Shown here piece by piece: positions 49,593-58,945 of a DNA stretch of 64,000 nucleotides (within the stretch, counting starts at the first letter, position 1; every line of letters begins with the position of its first letter). Below the pieces are notes generated by a model. That model saw nothing but the letters and a program-made list of their open reading frames with translations. It was not told the DNA's origin and searched no databases. This DNA is from Dokdonella sp041395345 (GTDB taxonomy: Bacteria; Pseudomonadota; Gammaproteobacteria; Xanthomonadales; Rhodanobacteraceae), in NCBI RefSeq assembly GCF_041395345.1, contig NZ_JAWLAR010000009.1, positions 62,001-126,000 on the forward strand, written 5' to 3'. The translations under genes and the position numbers were made by a program.

Positions 49593-50468
49593 TTAGCGTA
49601 CGGCGACGTTGCGCTTGAGCCGGATCAGCCCTGAAATGTCGTCATCACCGTGACCTTGCGCCATGAGAACGGCGTAGTCGGCCAGCGACTTTTCGATGAC
49701 GCTGCGGTCGGTACCCGCGTCGCAGGCCAGCTCTCGCACGATCTTCAAGTCCTTGTGCAGCAAAGCGAGCTTGAATCCAACCTTGAATTCGTTGCGCAGC
49801 ATGGTTGCTCCACGCTTGTCCAGAAACCAGTTGCCTGCAGCACCGGCGAGCAAGGTCGGTATCAGGGTGTCGGCGTCCAGGCCGAGCGCGTCACCCAGGG
49901 CCAGACCTTCACAGACCGCCTGGGCAATTCCTGCCACCAGCACCTGGTTGACGGCCTTGGTGTTTTGTCCGGCACCGATGGCGCCCATATGGCTGATCCT
50001 TGCCGCATAGCATTCGAGTACGGGCCGAGCCCTCTCGAGGGCAGCTGTTTCACCACCGACCATGACCGAGAGCTTGCCGTTGCGCGCACCTTCCACGCCG
50101 CCGGAAACGGGTGCATCAATGAAGTCACCGCCTGCCGCGAGCATTCGGTCGCGCGCTTCGCGTGCAGTCACGGACGATACCGTCGAGTGGTCGATGACGA
50201 TGGTGCCTGGATGGGCATGGGCCGCGATGACATCGACATCGGCAAGCACGTCGGCGTCGGCTGGAACGCACAAGGCAATCACGTTGCAGTGTCCGGCCAG
50301 TGCGGCCAGCGAGGCCGGCTCACCAAGGCCGAACTCGGCAGCGATCGCCCTGGTATTTGCCGGTGTGCGCGTCCATACCGATGCAAGCAGACCTGCACGG
50401 GACAAGTGCCCGGCCATGGGCTGTCCCATCGCGCCGAGTCCGACAAAGCCGGCCCTGATGTCATTCAT
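49593..50468 (-). CDS. Beta-hydroxyacid dehydrogenase (3-hydroxyisobutyrate dehydrogenase family)
   Basis: 291-residue NAD(P)-binding enzyme. Seen: Rossmann GFVGLGAMGQPMAGHL (7-22), substrate motif DAPVSGGVEGARNGKLSVMVGG (about 118-139, in parts), catalytic lysine in GAGQNTKAVNQ (about 170), and a cofactor/dimer region KDLKIVRELA. Reaction is oxidation or reduction of a short 3-hydroxy acid; candidates are 3-hydroxyisobutyrate or tartronate semialdehyde. Its ATG overlaps the speA stop by four bases, an uncommon partnership with arginine decarboxylase. Confidence 0.92.
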   Translation of the reverse strand: MNDIRAGFVGLGAMGQPMAGHLSRAGLLASVWTRTPANTRAIAAEFGLGEPASLAALAGHCNVIALCVPADADVLADVDVIAAHAHPGTIVIDHSTVSSVTAREARDRMLAAGGDFIDAPVSGGVEGARNGKLSVMVGGETAALERARPVLECYAARISHMGAIGAGQNTKAVNQVLVAGIAQAVCEGLALGDALGLDADTLIPTLLAGAAGNWFLDKRGATMLRNEFKVGFKLALLHKDLKIVRELACDAGTDRSVIEKSLADYAVLMAQGHGDDDISGLIRLKRNVAVR

Positions 50469-52354
50469 TCTGCGGTCTCCGCAAGATAGGTGTAGGCGGT
50501 CAGACCCGCCTCCAGTGTCGCCGCAAGCTGCGCGGCTTCCACGCCTTCGATTCCGACCGCAGCAATCTTGGCCTGGTACTCCGAACGCAATACCGCAAGA
50601 TCGTAGCCAACATAGTCGAGCATGAGATCGGTCGTGTCGCCGCGGCGCTGCTGGACCAGATCGTAGCCGTCGGTGGTGAGTTTCACGCTGACCGCATCGG
50701 TGTCACCGAAGAGATTGTGGATGTCGCCCAGCGTTTCCTGATACGCACCCACCATGAACAGACCCAAACGGTAGGTTTCTCCCGCCGCAGGCGCATGCAG
50801 GGGCAGACTGACATCGACCCCGTCGGCATCGACGTAGTGATCGATACGTCCGTCCGAATCGCAGGTCAGGTCAGCGAGCACGCCTCGTCGGTCCGGCCTC
50901 TGCTCGAGACCACTGATCGGCACGATCGGGAAGACCTGATCTATCGCCCAGATGTCAGGCACCGATTCGAACACCGAAAAATTGACGAAGTACTTGTCCA
51001 CCAGGGTTTCATTGAGTTCGTCGAGCACCTGACGATGTGAGCGTTCGTCGGGCTTCAGGCGTTCACGCACCGCATTGACGACGGCGTAGTAGAGATCGTC
51101 GAGCTGTGCGCGATCCGCGAGCGAAAGCTGGCCCAGTGCGTACAGTGACTGGCCTTCGGCGAGGTGATACTGGGCCTCGTGGTAAAGCTCGGTCGGCGGT
51201 CGCGATCCGATCTCCGCATGCACTTCGCGCAAACGGCGCAGAACGGCCGGTTCGTCCTCGCGGACGTCTGGAACGGATCCGCGCGGCGATTCCTCGATCT
51301 CGCTGACATTGACCACGAGCACCGCGTGATGGGCCGTCAACGAGCGACCCGACTCGGTCAGCACATGCGGATGAGGCAGATCATTCTCCGCACAGGCGTC
51401 AGCCAGTGCGCCGACCACGCTGGAGGCATATTGATCGAGCCCGTAGTTGATCGAGCACTCCGAGCGCGAGCGTGTGCCCTCATAGTCGACACCAAGCCCC
51501 CCACCCACATCCATGTAGCGGATCGGCAAGCCCAGCTGCGAGAGTTCGACAAAGTAGCGAACCGCCTCGCGCATGCCACGCGCGATGTCGCGCACATTCG
51601 ACATCTGCGAACCCATGTGGAAATGCAGCAACTTGAGCGTGTGCGAGAGACTCGCCGACTTCAGCTGATCGATCAGGGTCAGCAACTGGCGCGGAGTGAG
51701 ACCGAACTTGGCCTTGTCGCCGCCCGAATTCTGCCACTTGCCCGCGCCGAGGCTCTTCAGTCGCATGCGGACGCCCAGCAGCGGCTCGACGCCGAGACTG
51801 CTGGCTTCCTCGATGACATAGCGAAGTTCGGAAGGCTTTTCGATGACGATGAAGATCTCCAGCCCGAGCTTGCGTCCGATCAGGGCCAGGCGAATGTATT
51901 CGCGATCCTTGTAGCCGTTGCAGATGACCACGCTGCCGCGTCGCGCCAGTGCAAGCACGGCCATCAATTCCGGCTTGGAGCCCGCCTCGAGCCCGAACCC
52001 CTCATCGCCGCCAGCTGCCAGTTCGCCGGCGACGTTTTTCTGCTGGTTGACCTTGATCGGATAGATCGCGGTGTAACCCCCCGAATAGCCCGTGTCGACC
52101 ATCGATTTCGCGAATGCAGCCTGGAGTCGGGCACGGCGATGATTGAGGATGTCGGCGAATCGAATCAGCAAAGGCAGGCGCGATCCGGCCGCGCAGGCCG
52201 CATCGACGATATCCGGAAGGCTCAGCTCGGGTCCTCCGGCACCGTGCGGACGCACCTGCACGCCACCGTCCTTGCCCACGTCGAAATAGCCCTCGCCCCA
52301 GTTCGCCATCGCATAGGTGTGGCGGGCGTCGTCTGTTGTCCAGGATGCAGTCAT
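50465..52354 (-). CDS. speA: Biosynthetic arginine decarboxylase
   Basis: 629-residue PLP enzyme making agmatine from arginine for polyamine synthesis. Fold III (alanine-racemase-like) features: PLP lysine Lys101 in YPIKVNQQK, GLEAGSKPEL, the HMGSQMSNV segment, DVGGGLGVDYEGT, and a large C-terminal domain with MVGAYQETLGDIHNLFGD. Length is right for SpeA. The ATG at 52354 follows an excellent GGAGGAAAC ribosome site. Divergent from speE and coupled to the dehydrogenase gene downstream. Confidence 0.96.
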   Translation of the reverse strand: MTASWTTDDARHTYAMANWGEGYFDVGKDGGVQVRPHGAGGPELSLPDIVDAACAAGSRLPLLIRFADILNHRRARLQAAFAKSMVDTGYSGGYTAIYPIKVNQQKNVAGELAAGGDEGFGLEAGSKPELMAVLALARRGSVVICNGYKDREYIRLALIGRKLGLEIFIVIEKPSELRYVIEEASSLGVEPLLGVRMRLKSLGAGKWQNSGGDKAKFGLTPRQLLTLIDQLKSASLSHTLKLLHFHMGSQMSNVRDIARGMREAVRYFVELSQLGLPIRYMDVGGGLGVDYEGTRSRSECSINYGLDQYASSVVGALADACAENDLPHPHVLTESGRSLTAHHAVLVVNVSEIEESPRGSVPDVREDEPAVLRRLREVHAEIGSRPPTELYHEAQYHLAEGQSLYALGQLSLADRAQLDDLYYAVVNAVRERLKPDERSHRQVLDELNETLVDKYFVNFSVFESVPDIWAIDQVFPIVPISGLEQRPDRRGVLADLTCDSDGRIDHYVDADGVDVSLPLHAPAAGETYRLGLFMVGAYQETLGDIHNLFGDTDAVSVKLTTDGYDLVQQRRGDTTDLMLDYVGYDLAVLRSEYQAKIAAVGIEGVEAAQLAATLEAGLTAYTYLAETAE

Positions 52355-52626
52355 TGTTTCCTCCGGATGACATCGACGTCGCAGCGGCAGGCCTTGACGC
52401 AAGAGCCCCGTCGACCGGGAGCCTCGCATGCCGCGGGGTCGATCGGGGCGCGCATTGTAACCATTGCAATGACGAGCCTGCCTGACGGAGCCGCGTGCGA
52501 TCGGCAAACACGCGTGACAATTCGGGTCAAGCTGCCCGTGCGCAGGGGCAAACCGTTACAATCCCGGGTCAACCGGCCCGCCCTCCCCACATGGTGTGCC
52601 TGGCCAACCCCATCCAGGAAGTCCGT

Positions 52627-53484
52627 ATGTCCACATCCGAGCAGAGCTGGTTCACAGAAGCCCACGAGTCGTCCGGGTCGTCGATCGGCTTTCGCACGCA
52701 TGCACGCCTGCACGCCGAAAAGACGCCGTTCCAGTCCATCGAAATCTACGACTCGACCGATTGGGGCAAGCTCATGGTCATCGACGGCTGCATGATGCTG
52801 ACCACCCGCGACAATTTTTTCTACCACGAGATGATGTCGCACCCGGCCCTGTTCACTCATCCCCGGGCCAAGCGTGTCGTCATCATCGGCGGTGGCGACT
52901 GCGGCACCCTGCGTGAAGTGCTGCGCCATGAAGTGGTCGAATCCGCCGTGCAAGTCGAGATCGACGAGCGCGTCACGCGACTCGCCGAAGAGTATTTTCC
53001 CGAGCTCTGTGAGGCCAACGGCGATCCACGCGCGCAGCTGCTCTTCGACGATGGCATCAAGTACATGGCCGATTGCGAGCCGGATTCGCTGGATGTGGTG
53101 ATCGTCGATTCAACCGACCCGGTAGGGCCGGCCGAAGGCCTGTTCAACGCTGCGTTCTATTCCAGCTGCTTCAAGGCGCTGCGCAGCGGTGGCATCTTTG
53201 TCCAGCAAAGTGAGTCGCCACTGGCCCATCTTGGCCTGATCAAGTCGATGCGTTCGGCCATGCGCACGGCAGGCTTCCAGGCTGTTCGCACCCTGACCTT
53301 CCCGCAACCCTGCTATCCGACCGGCTGGTGGAGTGCGACGATGGCCAGGAAGGGCGCCGATCTGTCGGGTTTCCGCGAACGCGGCGCCCAGACCAAGCAG
53401 TTCGGCACCCGCTACTACAACGCCGAGATCCACAAGTCCGCCTTGTCGATGCCCGAGTTCATGCGTGAGGAGCTCGGCGAGTAG
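52627..53484 (+). CDS. speE: Spermidine synthase
   Basis: 285-residue aminopropyltransferase using decarboxylated SAM. Seen: YQSIEIYDS-type entry (FQSIEIYDSTDWGKLMVIDG), HEMMSHPALFTH, the nucleotide-binding GGGDCGTLREVL, and catalytic Asp in VIVDSTDPVGPAEGLF. The ATG at 52627 follows AGGAAG. Divergent from speA, so the two polyamine genes share one control region of 272 bases. Confidence 0.95.
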   Translation: MSTSEQSWFTEAHESSGSSIGFRTHARLHAEKTPFQSIEIYDSTDWGKLMVIDGCMMLTTRDNFFYHEMMSHPALFTHPRAKRVVIIGGGDCGTLREVLRHEVVESAVQVEIDERVTRLAEEYFPELCEANGDPRAQLLFDDGIKYMADCEPDSLDVVIVDSTDPVGPAEGLFNAAFYSSCFKALRSGGIFVQQSESPLAHLGLIKSMRSAMRTAGFQAVRTLTFPQPCYPTGWWSATMARKGADLSGFRERGAQTKQFGTRYYNAEIHKSALSMPEFMREELGE

Positions 53485-53501
53485 CGTCCCGCGGTCTGCT
53501 G

Positions 53502-54818
53502 CTACAGCAGGCTCAGCACTCCCGCGATCGTCGCGGTCATGAAGGTGGCCAGCGAGCCGCCGAGCACGGCCTTGAGGCCGAGACGGGCGAGGTCCGGACG
53601 GCGGCTTGGGGCAAGGCTGCCGATGCCGCCAATCTGGATCGCGATCGAGGAGAAGTTGGCAAAGCCACACAGCGCGTAGGTCGCTATCAGGCGACTGTGT
53701 TCGCTGAGCTTGTCGATGTTGTTGGCCATGTCGACATAGGCGACAAACTCGTTAATGACGACTTTCTCGCCGATGAAGCTGCCGACCAGGGTGGCATCCT
53801 GCCAGGGCACGCCAATGACCCAGGCCAGCGGCGCCAATACCCAGCCGAAGAGCGTCTGCAGGGAGAGTTCGACCGGGTGTCCAAGTTGAACGGTGAGCCA
53901 GCCATTCAGCGATGATGTCTGATCCGCGCCCCAGGCATGCCCGCCGAGCCACTGGAACGGCGCATTGAGCATTGCAATCAGGGCAATGAAGGCGAGCAGC
54001 ATGGCGCCGACGTTGAGTGCCAGGCGCAGGCCGTCCGCCGCGCCAGTGGCAGCGGCGTCGATGACGTTGGCCGTGGTCTTTTCCACTTCGAGCTTGACCT
54101 GGCCGCGGGTCAGCGGCTCTTCCGTTTCGGGAATCAGGATCTTGGCCAGCATCAGCGTGGCCGGCGCGGCCATGATGCTTGCGGTCAGCAGGTGGGTGGC
54201 ATAGAAGATGCGCTGGCCATCGTCGTCACCGCCCAGCAGGCCGACATAGGCGGCCATGACGGAGCCGGCGATATGCGCCATGCCGCCGATCATCACCGTC
54301 ATCAACTCGGACTGGGTCATGCGCTCGAGATAGGGCTTGATCGTCAGCGGCGCTTCGGTCTGGCCGATGAAGACACTGGCGCAGACCGACGTCGTCTCGG
54401 CCCCCGATACGTTCATGACCTTGGTGATGACCCAGGCCATGCCCTTGACGATCATCTGCATGATGCCGAGGTGGTAGAGCACGCCGGTCAGCGCGGCAAA
54501 GAAGATGATGGTCGGCAAGACCTGGATCGCGAACACGAAGCCGAACTTCGAAGTGTCCATGAAACCGCCGAATATGAAGTCCGAGCCGGCACGCACGTAG
54601 TCGAGCAACTTGACGAAGCCGGTGGCTATGCCGTTGAAGATCTCCCGACCCATGGGAACCTTGAGTACGAGTGCGGCGAAGACGACCTGCAACAGCACAC
54701 CTGTTGCAACCAGCTTCCAGCTGATTGCCCGCCGATTATTCGAGAACAGCACGGCAATGGAAATCAGAACGGCAAGGCCGAACAGACCAAATGCGATATG
54801 GCCCAAAGCCTGCATCAT
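53502..54818 (-). CDS. nupC: Concentrative nucleoside transporter (NupC/CNT family)
   Basis: 438-residue inner-membrane cation-coupled nucleoside importer. Seen: N-terminal Nucleos_tra2_N, the GFVFAIQVLPTIIFFAALTGVLYHLG segment in pieces, the GQTEAPLTIKPYL nucleoside-site motif, and a C-terminal GEKVVINEFVAYVD and CGFANFSSIAIQIGG. About nine to ten membrane segments. Convergent with speE, 17 bases between the stops. Confidence 0.93.
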   Translation of the reverse strand: MMQALGHIAFGLFGLAVLISIAVLFSNNRRAISWKLVATGVLLQVVFAALVLKVPMGREIFNGIATGFVKLLDYVRAGSDFIFGGFMDTSKFGFVFAIQVLPTIIFFAALTGVLYHLGIMQMIVKGMAWVITKVMNVSGAETTSVCASVFIGQTEAPLTIKPYLERMTQSELMTVMIGGMAHIAGSVMAAYVGLLGGDDDGQRIFYATHLLTASIMAAPATLMLAKILIPETEEPLTRGQVKLEVEKTTANVIDAAATGAADGLRLALNVGAMLLAFIALIAMLNAPFQWLGGHAWGADQTSSLNGWLTVQLGHPVELSLQTLFGWVLAPLAWVIGVPWQDATLVGSFIGEKVVINEFVAYVDMANNIDKLSEHSRLIATYALCGFANFSSIAIQIGGIGSLAPSRRPDLARLGLKAVLGGSLATFMTATIAGVLSLL

Positions 54819-54983
54819 CCGGAAATTCCCCTGTAGAATTGTGCCGCGCGAATACGGCAGCGTAGAACAACACGGAAGCGACGCGCAATACGGCGGCTGA
54901 CAATTTGCAACGAAGGCACGCAGCTATTCGTCGTTGCTGGGAGTTGCCTCGAGAAATTCAGCCACAGCCAAAGGGACCCCGGC

Positions 54984-56750
54984 ATGCCTGATCCAGGAAA
55001 AGGACGCTTACCCCGGGCAAGCTTGTTGCTGCTTCTAAACCTCCTCGCCTTCCTGGGCCTGGGGCTCGGACTGTCCGCCGTTGTCGTGGTCAGCCTTGAT
55101 CCAGCGTTTCTTCCAGCCGATGGCGCATCCATGGCGGCAGATTCGGCATCTCTCCTGCTCAATGCCATCCCCCCGGCACTGGTCGCGATCCTGCTGCTGG
55201 CGCTGACACGACGGGGCGCGCTCTCGCTTCTGATAATGCTGTCGCTGATGGTCGCAGTCCATGCGGTCAATAGCGCGAAACTGGAACTTCTCGATACGCC
55301 GCCGCTGCCCGGCGACTTCCAGTTCCTGGCCCACCTCGGCCAGGACGCTGCCTTGCTGTCCCGCTACGTGTCAGCCACCCAGCTGGCATTGTCGGCTTGC
55401 ATCGCAATGACCTGCGCATTGCTGCTCTATTTCGAAAGTCCCTGGACCGCCCTGTCCGGAAGGCGAAGGGCCATGCTGCTGGTCGCGGCTCTGTTCGCGA
55501 ACGGTACCCTGCTACTGAAACTCCAGCCCTGGTCGACCGTGTATGCGGCGCCTCTGAAGGGCTTCGAAGCCTGGTCGCCGGCCAGCTCCGTGGCCAGGGA
55601 CGGCGTAATCGTGACCTTGCTCAACTACAACTGGCGGATGAACTACGCTTCCGTGCATGTCAACCATGCGGCAACAACTGGAATTCTGCGGAGACACCCG
55701 CTGCCGCCCCCAGTTCCCGAGCCCGTCGAACTGCCAGACATCATCGTGCTCCAGAGCGAATCGTTGTTTGATCCGGCCCGGTTGCGTGGCGTGGACGAGG
55801 GCATTCTGCTGCCGCAACTGCAGCACCTGATGCGCAGCAATCGACATGGCGATCTCTGGGTACCGGCTTTCGGTGGTGGCACCATCCGGACCGAATTCGA
55901 GGTCCTGACCGGCCTGGCAATGCGCAGCTTTCCCGAAGTCGAGTATCCCTATTTTTCCCTGGCTATCTCCGGAACCGTATCCAGCCTCGCCAGCGTACTC
56001 GGCCAGAAGGGTTACCGAACAATCGCGGTGCATCCCAACTCGCGCGATTTCTGGAATCGGGCCAGTGCATTCGGGCGGTTGGGGTTTGAGGAATTCGACG
56101 CCGCCGAGCAATTCGTCGACGCCAATCGCATTGGCTACTATCCCAGCGATGCCGATCTTGTCGATCATGTGCTTGCGCGGCTCGATGAGACGAAGGGTCC
56201 GTCCTTCATATTCGCGATCAGCATCGAGAATCACGGTCCTTACGACGACTTTCCGAATGCCGATCCGGACCACCTGGCCGCACAGCCCGTGCCCGCCAAC
56301 CTGACCGCCTCGGCGGCTGCGCGCCTGCGCGGGTATTTCTATCATCTGGAAAATGCAGATCGAGAGCTGGGTCGACTGGCCGAGGCCTTGCGCGGCCGAT
56401 CGCGACCCAGCCTGCTGCTTTTCTACGGCGATCATCTGCCTGCGTTACCCAGGATCTATTCCGAATTGGGCTTCGAAGACGGTGCCAGCGGCCCCTTGCA
56501 GCCGGTACCCTGGCTGCTGGTGGACAGCCAGCGTTCCCACCCGACCGCGAACAGCGAATCGACCGCCTCCTTCTATTTGCCCGCCTTGCTGCTCGACGCG
56601 GCCGGTATTGATGATCGCGGCTACTTTCGACTCCTCGAGTCGCTGCGCCGGGTTGACTCGCCAAAAGGCGGCTGGACACCGAATGAAGACCAGGGTCTGG
56701 TTGCGCTGATGCAGCTGCAGCAGCGAGGCCAGCTTTCGGTGCAGCCCTAG
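54984..56750 (+). CDS. LTA synthase-like / phosphoglycerol transferase family protein
   Basis: 588-residue protein with four to five N-terminal membrane segments (about 12-175) and a periplasmic sulfatase-fold domain (about 245-540). Seen: DIIVLQSESLFDP (metal site), catalytic Thr region GGGTIRTEFEVLTG, ENHGPY, and YGDHLPALP. Family members move phosphoglycerol onto teichoic acids, or onto periplasmic glucans (OpgB/MdoB) in gram-negatives. The exact acceptor is unknown. AAGGGA ribosome site precedes the ATG. First of three plus-strand genes with envelope or oxygenase features. Confidence 0.88.
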   Translation: MPDPGKGRLPRASLLLLLNLLAFLGLGLGLSAVVVVSLDPAFLPADGASMAADSASLLLNAIPPALVAILLLALTRRGALSLLIMLSLMVAVHAVNSAKLELLDTPPLPGDFQFLAHLGQDAALLSRYVSATQLALSACIAMTCALLLYFESPWTALSGRRRAMLLVAALFANGTLLLKLQPWSTVYAAPLKGFEAWSPASSVARDGVIVTLLNYNWRMNYASVHVNHAATTGILRRHPLPPPVPEPVELPDIIVLQSESLFDPARLRGVDEGILLPQLQHLMRSNRHGDLWVPAFGGGTIRTEFEVLTGLAMRSFPEVEYPYFSLAISGTVSSLASVLGQKGYRTIAVHPNSRDFWNRASAFGRLGFEEFDAAEQFVDANRIGYYPSDADLVDHVLARLDETKGPSFIFAISIENHGPYDDFPNADPDHLAAQPVPANLTASAAARLRGYFYHLENADRELGRLAEALRGRSRPSLLLFYGDHLPALPRIYSELGFEDGASGPLQPVPWLLVDSQRSHPTANSESTASFYLPALLLDAAGIDDRGYFRLLESLRRVDSPKGGWTPNEDQGLVALMQLQQRGQLSVQP

Positions 56751-56829
56751 GGACACGATGCGCCCTGGCTGCGTATAGAATGCAGCCGCTACCCGACAGC
56801 GCCGTGTGGTCGGGTGAGAGCGAGGCATC

Positions 56830-58038
56830 ATGGACAAACCCTCTGTCAGCAGAACTCCCTATTCCGATGGAAAGCCCGCTCGAAAGCCGGCAAGCGTCGT
56901 CCGGTCGACCGTCGATGAAACCGCCGGCCTGCTCGGTGCCAGTGGCCCGCTTCGCTTCGGCCATGGCCTGATCTCGACGATCATTGCCCTCAGCCTCGGC
57001 ACCCTCTGCCTGCTCGGCGTGCTCGCTTTTCATTTTCCCGAGTACCTGACCACGCCCGAACTGCGTCGTCAGTATTCCGTGGAGGTATTGCGTCAGGCAT
57101 TGCTGGTTGCGCTGCTGGTCGCGGGCGGACTCTCGCTGGCCAACATCATTCTCGGCGTGCGCCGCAACCTCAATATGCTCGCATTCGCACTGGTCATGAT
57201 CGCAGTGGCCCTCGGCGGTTCACGGGTTCCGGTGGGCGATTTTCCGGACAATACGCCCTACATCGGACTCGACTGGTTCATCCTCGACCTGCTCGGCTCC
57301 ACCCTCGTCTTTGTCGCCATCGAGAAGCTGCTGCCGCTGCGCAAGGGCCAGCCGGTTTTCCGCAAGGAATGGCAGACCGACCTCAAGCACTTCGCGGTCA
57401 ATCACTTCCTCGTCGGCCTGATCCTGCTGACCGTAAACTTCGTCATCCACAACGCCTTTGGCTGGATGGTGCAGCACGACTTCCAGCTGGTCGTGCAGGG
57501 GATCTGGTTCGTACCGCAGCTGCTGCTGTGCATCCTGGTGGCCGACCTGTCCCAGTACTGGACGCATCGCGCCTACCACGAGATCCCGTTCCTGTGGAAA
57601 TTCCATTCGGTTCATCACAGCACCAAGTCGATGGACTGGCTGGCCGGTTCGCGTCAGCACGTGCTCGAGGTCATTGTCACGCGCGTTCTCGTGGTCGCCC
57701 CGCTGTTCGTGCTCGGCTTCAGCGAAGCCGTGATCAACGCCTACATCATCATTGTCGGATTCCAGGCCGTGCTCAATCACGCCAACGTGCGCGTGCCATG
57801 GGGGCCTTTGCGGTACCTCATCGTGACCCCGGATTTCCACCACTGGCACCACGCCTCGGACGACGAGGCGATCGACCGCAACTACGCCGCCCACTACGCG
57901 TTTCTCGACTACCTTTTCGGTACGGCGGTCAAGGCGGATCGCTCGCTGCCCAACCACTACGGCGTGGTCGGCGATTACATGCCGGATGGTTTCTTCGCCC
58001 AGCAGATGTTTCCGTTCCGGGCCCGGCCCAAGGGCTGA
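56830..58038 (+). CDS. Sterol desaturase / fatty acid hydroxylase family membrane protein
   Basis: 402-residue membrane protein with six or so membrane segments and the di-iron histidine boxes of the superfamily: HRAYH (about 258-262), HSVHHSTKSMDW (about 272-283) and HHWHH (about 340-345). It should hydroxylate or desaturate a lipid with O2. Bacterial members act on hopanoids, carotenoids, ornithine or sphingolipid-like lipids; the substrate is unknown. A TATAGAAT stretch (56774-56781) 50 bases upstream may be a -10. Ribosome site GAGG. Confidence 0.9.
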   Translation: MDKPSVSRTPYSDGKPARKPASVVRSTVDETAGLLGASGPLRFGHGLISTIIALSLGTLCLLGVLAFHFPEYLTTPELRRQYSVEVLRQALLVALLVAGGLSLANIILGVRRNLNMLAFALVMIAVALGGSRVPVGDFPDNTPYIGLDWFILDLLGSTLVFVAIEKLLPLRKGQPVFRKEWQTDLKHFAVNHFLVGLILLTVNFVIHNAFGWMVQHDFQLVVQGIWFVPQLLLCILVADLSQYWTHRAYHEIPFLWKFHSVHHSTKSMDWLAGSRQHVLEVIVTRVLVVAPLFVLGFSEAVINAYIIIVGFQAVLNHANVRVPWGPLRYLIVTPDFHHWHHASDDEAIDRNYAAHYAFLDYLFGTAVKADRSLPNHYGVVGDYMPDGFFAQQMFPFRARPKG

Positions 58039-58123
58039 CCGGTTCTTGCGGGCCCGTTTGCCAGGGGCAACAGGGGCAAAATCTCGTTAAAATCAGCACA
58101 CTCCCCGCAAGCGACCCTCCACC

Positions 58124-58774
58124 ATGATGCAAATGAAGGGCCTGTTCCCGGTCCCGTTCGGGTATGACCAGTACCCGAATCCCGAGGCGCTCAACACGGC
58201 CCTGCGCCGCCTGTTCCTGGCTCGAGAGGCCGAGGGCTCACGGCATGCCAATCCGGGCCCGATCACGCTGCGCAACGAGCAGTTGTTCGAAAGTCATTTC
58301 AAGCTTTTCTCTTGGCCGGATGCGGAAATCGTCGAACTGCGCAATTTCTGCCTGTCGCGACTGGCCCAACTGGTCAGCGAACTGAACGGCTATGACGAGC
58401 GCACTAGGGCACGCCTGGATATCCGCACCGATGCCTGGTTCCACGTGACCCGCCGCAATGGCTTTTTCGGCGTGCACAACCATCCCCTGGCCAGCTGGTC
58501 CGGCGTGTATTGCGTGTCTGCCGGAAAGAACGATGCCGACCAGCCCGACAGTGGCCTGCTCAATTTCCTGCACCCGCATATCGGACAGGCCATGTATGTC
58601 GATCCGGGCAACGAGCATCTCAAACAGCCGTTCGGCATCCAGAACTACGGGCTGATGCTGCAACCGGGACAGCTTGTCCTGTTTCCTTCGTGGCTCCTGC
58701 ACCAGGTGTTGCCGTTCTACGGCGAGGGCGAACGCATCACGGTCGCGTTCAACTGCTCGTTCAGCCTGCGCTAG
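58124..58774 (+). CDS. 2OG-Fe(II) oxygenase-like protein (TIGR02466 type)
   Basis: 216-residue cytoplasmic protein. A jelly-roll oxygenase pattern is visible: FFGVHNHPLASWSGVYCVSA (first His, with Asn instead of Asp in HxN or a later acidic ligand), a middle LLNFLHPH, and the distal LLHQVLPFYGEGERITVAFNCSF with His and the 2OG-binding Arg. This matches the TIGR02466 group of putative 2OG-Fe(II) oxygenases. Substrate unknown. Near the desaturase gene, it may act in the same pathway, which is inference only. Confidence 0.78.
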   Translation: MMQMKGLFPVPFGYDQYPNPEALNTALRRLFLAREAEGSRHANPGPITLRNEQLFESHFKLFSWPDAEIVELRNFCLSRLAQLVSELNGYDERTRARLDIRTDAWFHVTRRNGFFGVHNHPLASWSGVYCVSAGKNDADQPDSGLLNFLHPHIGQAMYVDPGNEHLKQPFGIQNYGLMLQPGQLVLFPSWLLHQVLPFYGEGERITVAFNCSFSLR

Positions 58775-58945
58775 CGCTTTGGCCGGCAGGCACGACTGAA
58801 TTCAGCCTTGCCCTTCCCTGCGCTTCGACCCGATCGCGGCGACCCGGCCCCTGCCGGACCCACCCTGACGGTACGGCCTGCGGGCAAGCAGCCCAGCGCT
58901 GGTACAATTCCGCTCTTCCCCTCGCTTCAAAGATTGGTATCCGTC

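Noticed and set aside
53490..53515. Short palindrome CTGCTG-CTA-CAGCAG at the nupC end
   Set aside because: Only six pairs, overlaps the stop codon and has no T-run; not a convincing terminator.
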